A stretch of 64,000 nt of DNA, taken from contig CP126531.1 of assembly GCA_030167125.1 (NCBI GenBank), positions 1,178,001 through 1,242,000 on the forward strand, in the 5' to 3' direction. Positions 60,666-64,000 of the stretch are shown piece after piece (within the stretch, counting starts at the first letter, position 1; every line of letters begins with the position of its first letter). This DNA comes from Rhodanobacteraceae bacterium. GTDB taxonomy: Bacteria; Pseudomonadota; Gammaproteobacteria; Xanthomonadales; Rhodanobacteraceae. The translations under genes were made by a program, and so were the position numbers. The notes under the pieces were generated by a model. That model had not been told where the DNA came from. It searched no databases and saw nothing but the letters and a program-made list of their open reading frames with translations.

Positions 60666-63600
60666 ATGAACGCCGAAATCGAACAGGCTGCGCGCGGCGA
60701 CGCGAATCACATCGTACGGTTCTACGACAGCGAGGAATTCCTCGTCGCCGAACTCGCCGATTACGCCGCCGATGCGCTGCGCGCCGGCGAAGCCTTCGTG
60801 ACCATCGCCACGCCCGCGCACTTCGAGGCGCTGTGCGCGCGCCTGTACGGCCGCGGCTTCGACGCGGATGCGCTGCTCGCCGAAGGCCGCTGGGTGCAGA
60901 TGGACTGCGCGCGCACGCTGCACGCGCTGCTGCGCGACGGCGCGCCGGACGCGGCACGCTTCGCCGCAGCGGTGGAAGCGCCGCTGGCGCAGCTCTGCGC
61001 GCGGCACGGCCGCGTGCGCGCATTCGGCGAAATGGTCGCGATGCAGTGCGAGGCCGGCGACTACGCGGGCGCGATCGAACTGGAACGCCTGTGGAACGGT
61101 TTGTTCGAGCGGCTGCCGATCGCGCTGCTCTGCGCGTATCCGATGACGTCGTTCGACGGCGTGCGCGGGCGCGAAGCTTTCGCGCGCATCTGCGCCGCCC
61201 ACGGCGAAGTCCTGCCGGCGGAACGCCACGCGCACGTGGACGCGGTGCCCGACGAGGCGCAGCGGACGCCGCATGCGATCGAGCCGCAGCACGTCGCGCG
61301 TTTCTACGACGACGACGCGACGCTGCTCGCGGAGCTGACCGAGTTCGCGCTGCCCGCGCTCGTATCCGGCGGCGCGTTCGTCGCCATCGCCACGCCGGCA
61401 CGCCAGCATGCACTGCGCGCCGCGCTGTGCGCGCGCGGCATCGACCTGGACGCGATGACGGCGGAAGGACGCTGGATACAGCTCGATGGCGCCCAGACCC
61501 TCGCCGCGATTTGCCGCGACGGCGCGCCGGACCACGCCGCCTTCGTGGCCGCGGTCGAAAAACCGCTCGCGCAACTCTGCAGGCATCATCCCGACGTGCG
61601 CGTGTTCGGCGAAATGGTGGCGCTGCAATGCCAGGCCGGCGACTACGCGGGCGCGGTGCGGCTGGAGGCATTCGGCAACGAACTGGTCGAGAAGCTGCCC
61701 GTCAGGGTGTTCTGCGCGTATTCGATGGCGTCGTTCGCCGACCCGCGCACGCGCGCCGACTTCACGCGCATCTGCGCCGCGCACGATCACGTGCTGTCGC
61801 CGGCGCACGTGGTGCAGCCTGCCGATTCCGGCAACGCCGGCTTGGTGACGATGCTGCGGCAGCACGCCAGCGCGCTGGAAGAGGAAATCCGCCGGCGCGT
61901 GAAACTGGAAAAACGGGTGAAGCAGCGCGAGCGCGAATTGCGCGAGAAAGTGGACGTGCTGGAAACGCTGGCGCGCGTCGGCAAGGCCCTGATCGGCGAA
62001 CGCGATCCCGACACGCTGGTCCGCGCCATCGTCGACAGCGCGGTGCGTTTCACCGCGGCGCGCTGCGGCGGTTTCGCGCGCAGGAACGGCTCGCGCGAAA
62101 GCGTGCTGCTGTCCGACGCGGACCGCGCGCATTTCGGCGGCATGCCGATGGATGCGATCGCGGCGCTGTTCCACCCCATCTTCGATGGCGGGGGCATCGT
62201 GCATCGCGGCGACCTGCTGCAGGATGCCGAGCGCGCGTGGAAGCCGCGGCCGATTCGCAGTTTCCTCGCGGTGCCGGTGCCTTCGCACAACGGCACGGTG
62301 ATCGGCGCGCTGTTCCTCGGCCACCCGGAAGCGGGCGCGTTCGACACGCGCGACGAACTGATCCTCGCCGGCATCGCCACGCAGGCGACCTTCGCGATCG
62401 AGAACGCGCGCCTGCTGGATGCCAGCCGGCAATGGCGCCGCGACCTGCAGCGCGCGGTCGCGCAACGCACCGAGGAGTTGCGCCGCAGCGAGCTGCACCT
62501 GGAAACGCTGCTGGCCGGCATCACCGACTACGCGATCATGCTGCTGGACGCCGAAGGCCGCATCCTCACCTGGAACACCGGCGGCGAGCGCATCTTCGGC
62601 TACGGCGCCGACGAAATCCTGGGCAGCCACTTCTCGCGCTTCTACACGCGCGCCGAACACGACGAGGGCGCCTCGCAAGGCGCCCTGCGCGTGGCCCGCG
62701 AAAAAGGCACGCACGAGATCGAGGCATGGCGCACGCGCAAGGACGGCTCGCGCTTCTGGGCCAGCGCGATGCTGATGGCGATCCGCGACGACGACGGCCG
62801 CGTCACCGGTTACGCCAAGGTGATCCGCGACCTCACCGAAGCGCGCGTCGCCGAGGAGCGCCTGCAACAGGCGCAGCGCATGGAAGTGGTGGGCCAGCTG
62901 ACCGGCGGCATCGCGCACGACTTCAACAACCTGCTGACGATCATCCTCGGCAACATCGACGAGGTGCTGCGCCTGCATCCGGACGACAACGCGGTGCGCA
63001 CGGCGGCCGAACGCGTGTCGGGCGCCGCCGAACGCGCCGCCACGCTGACGCGGCAGTTGCTGGCGTTCTCGCGGCGGCAGGCGCTGAAGCCGGTGCCGGT
63101 GAACGCGACCATGCTGCTGGCCGGCATGTCCGACATGGTGCAGCGCACGCTGGGCGAAAACGTGCGCGTGCGCACCACGTTTTCCGGCAACTGGCCGTGC
63201 GAGGTGGATGTGCACCAGCTCGAATCGGCGATCCTCAACCTGGCGATCAACGCGCGCGATGCGATGCCCGACGGCGGCTATCTGTCGCTCGACGTTTCCA
63301 ACGCGCACCTCGACGACGCGATGCTCGGCGACGATCGCGTCAGCGGCGATTTCGTGGTGATCACGGTCGCCGACACCGGTACCGGCATGCCGGCCGAAGT
63401 CCTGGAACGCGCCTGCGAACCATTCTTCACCACCAAGCCGCTGGGCCGCGGTACTGGCCTCGGCCTGTCGCAGGTGTACGGTTTCGTGCGCCAGTCCGGC
63501 GGCTATCTCACGATCGCCAGCGAACCCGGCACCGGCACCACCATCCGGATTTTCCTGCCGCGTTCGCACGAGGAAAGGATCCCGCCGGCGAGCACCGCCC

Positions 63601-64000
63601 TGCCCGCCGCGATGCCGCGCGGCCACGAAACCGTGCTGCTGGTCGAGGACGAAGCCGGCGTGCGCCAGTATTGCGCGGCATTGTTGCGCGAGCTTGGTTA
63701 CACGGTGCTGGAAGCCGGCGATGCGCTGGGCGCGCTGCGCGTGCTCGACGAACATCCCGGCGTCGACCTGCTGCTGACCGACGTCGGCCTGCCGGTGATG
63801 AACGGCGGCGAACTGGCCAAGCGCGCGCAGGCGAAGCGCCCGGGCCTGGCGGTGCTGTTCGCGTCGGGTTATCCGCGCGGCATCGTGCAACAGCGCGGAC
63901 AGTTGCCGTCCGACGTCGAATTGCTCTCGAAGCCTTACACGCGCACGCAGCTTGCGCAGCGCGTGCGGGCGCTGCTCGATGCGAAACCGCCGCGCGACGA
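60666..64000 (+). CDS. Hybrid histidine kinase with two MEDS domains (3' end outside window)
   Basis: The frame is open from ATG 60666 to the window end, 1111 codons, and continues beyond. It begins with two tandem MEDS domains (about 15-180 and 205-365), marked by HIVRFYDSEEF and HVARFYDDDAT and by the repeated block CARHGRVRAFGEMVAMQCEAGDYAGA / CRHHPDVRVFGEMVALQCQAGDYAGA. A coiled coil, a GAF domain (about 430-585) and a PAS domain (about 610-730, YAIMLLDAEGRILTWN) follow. Then come HisKA with phospho-His751 in GGIAHDFNNLL, HATPase_c and a receiver with Asp1039 in LLLTDVGLPVMNGG. MEDS was defined in DcmR, a sensor of one-carbon/halomethane signals. No membrane span is evident. Confidence 0.9.
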   Translation, partial: MNAEIEQAARGDANHIVRFYDSEEFLVAELADYAADALRAGEAFVTIATPAHFEALCARLYGRGFDADALLAEGRWVQMDCARTLHALLRDGAPDAARFAAAVEAPLAQLCARHGRVRAFGEMVAMQCEAGDYAGAIELERLWNGLFERLPIALLCAYPMTSFDGVRGREAFARICAAHGEVLPAERHAHVDAVPDEAQRTPHAIEPQHVARFYDDDATLLAELTEFALPALVSGGAFVAIATPARQHALRAALCARGIDLDAMTAEGRWIQLDGAQTLAAICRDGAPDHAAFVAAVEKPLAQLCRHHPDVRVFGEMVALQCQAGDYAGAVRLEAFGNELVEKLPVRVFCAYSMASFADPRTRADFTRICAAHDHVLSPAHVVQPADSGNAGLVTMLRQHASALEEEIRRRVKLEKRVKQRERELREKVDVLETLARVGKALIGERDPDTLVRAIVDSAVRFTAARCGGFARRNGSRESVLLSDADRAHFGGMPMDAIAALFHPIFDGGGIVHRGDLLQDAERAWKPRPIRSFLAVPVPSHNGTVIGALFLGHPEAGAFDTRDELILAGIATQATFAIENARLLDASRQWRRDLQRAVAQRTEELRRSELHLETLLAGITDYAIMLLDAEGRILTWNTGGERIFGYGADEILGSHFSRFYTRAEHDEGASQGALRVAREKGTHEIEAWRTRKDGSRFWASAMLMAIRDDDGRVTGYAKVIRDLTEARVAEERLQQAQRMEVVGQLTGGIAHDFNNLLTIILGNIDEVLRLHPDDNAVRTAAERVSGAAERAATLTRQLLAFSRRQALKPVPVNATMLLAGMSDMVQRTLGENVRVRTTFSGNWPCEVDVHQLESAILNLAINARDAMPDGGYLSLDVSNAHLDDAMLGDDRVSGDFVVITVADTGTGMPAEVLERACEPFFTTKPLGRGTGLGLSQVYGFVRQSGGYLTIASEPGTGTTIRIFLPRSHEERIPPASTALPAAMPRGHETVLLVEDEAGVRQYCAALLRELGYTVLEAGDALGALRVLDEHPGVDLLLTDVGLPVMNGGELAKRAQAKRPGLAVLFASGYPRGIVQQRGQLPSDVELLSKPYTRTQLAQRVRALLDAKPPRD

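Noticed and set aside
60618..63890. 1090-codon minus-strand open frame
   Set aside because: Shadow of the MEDS kinase, whose real frame stays open to the window edge.

Overview
The window is GC-rich chromosomal DNA, coding on both strands, from a gammaproteobacterium that I place in the Xanthomonadales, probably Rhodanobacteraceae or a close relative. The placement rests on the run ndk-rlmN-pilF-rodZ-yfgM-bamB-der, on a PsrA-type regulator heading a beta-oxidation operon, and on intergenic heptamer arrays (GGGACTC, GGGAATC, GGGGACC) of a kind I associate with this order. It is inference from gene content and order; no database was searched. No rRNA, tRNA, insertion sequence, prophage or CRISPR array was seen.

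1-11.3 kb holds the end of a bacterial alpha-2-macroglobulin gene with pbpC, a FAD amine oxidase, an AraC regulator divergent from a methyltransferase, a secreted GH36-like glycosidase, an orphan ATP-grasp enzyme, a DUF456 protein and a small secreted protein whose signal peptide seems broken by one base. 11.3-31 kb is core metabolism: psrA-fadN-fadA fatty-acid oxidation, then ndk (behind a leader that looks like a transcription attenuator), rlmN, pilF, rodZ, yfgM, bamB, der, the molybdenum-cofactor genes mobA-moeA-moeB, folD, a HicBA toxin-antitoxin pair with a frameshifted toxin, and guaB-guaA.

31-44 kb mixes a beta-propeller protein and its likely regulator, DUF899, tadA, BON-domain proteins, a 1400-residue CheB/CheR/PAS/kinase/receiver hybrid, a PRC-barrel protein, an NRAMP-related transporter and an MscS-like channel. 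44-52 kb is a stress-type island: DUF1328, two CsbD-like proteins, a four-gene operon ending in a kinase without its own sensor and including a CBS-pair protein, a sigma-54 response regulator, a YghA-type dehydrogenase, an EF-hand lipoprotein, and a homologue of the Anabaena sensory rhodopsin transducer. Four sigma-54-like promoters (GG-N10-GC with good flanks) lie before genes in or near this island, so the regulator at 47.7 kb may control a local regulon.

52.8-59.4 kb is a tight six-gene operon, transcribed on the minus strand: a TPP enzyme, an enolase-superfamily enzyme, a SmtA-like metallothionein, a membrane protein made of two homologous halves, a gluconate-2-dehydrogenase subunit-3-like protein and a GMC oxidoreductase. 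The window ends with a CorA transporter and a large hybrid kinase with two MEDS domains that runs off the edge.

The observations most worth testing are the ndk leader RNA, the sigma-54 regulon with its kinase/CBS/response-regulator cassette, the duplicated membrane protein in the GMC operon, and the heptamer arrays that supply the guaA start region.
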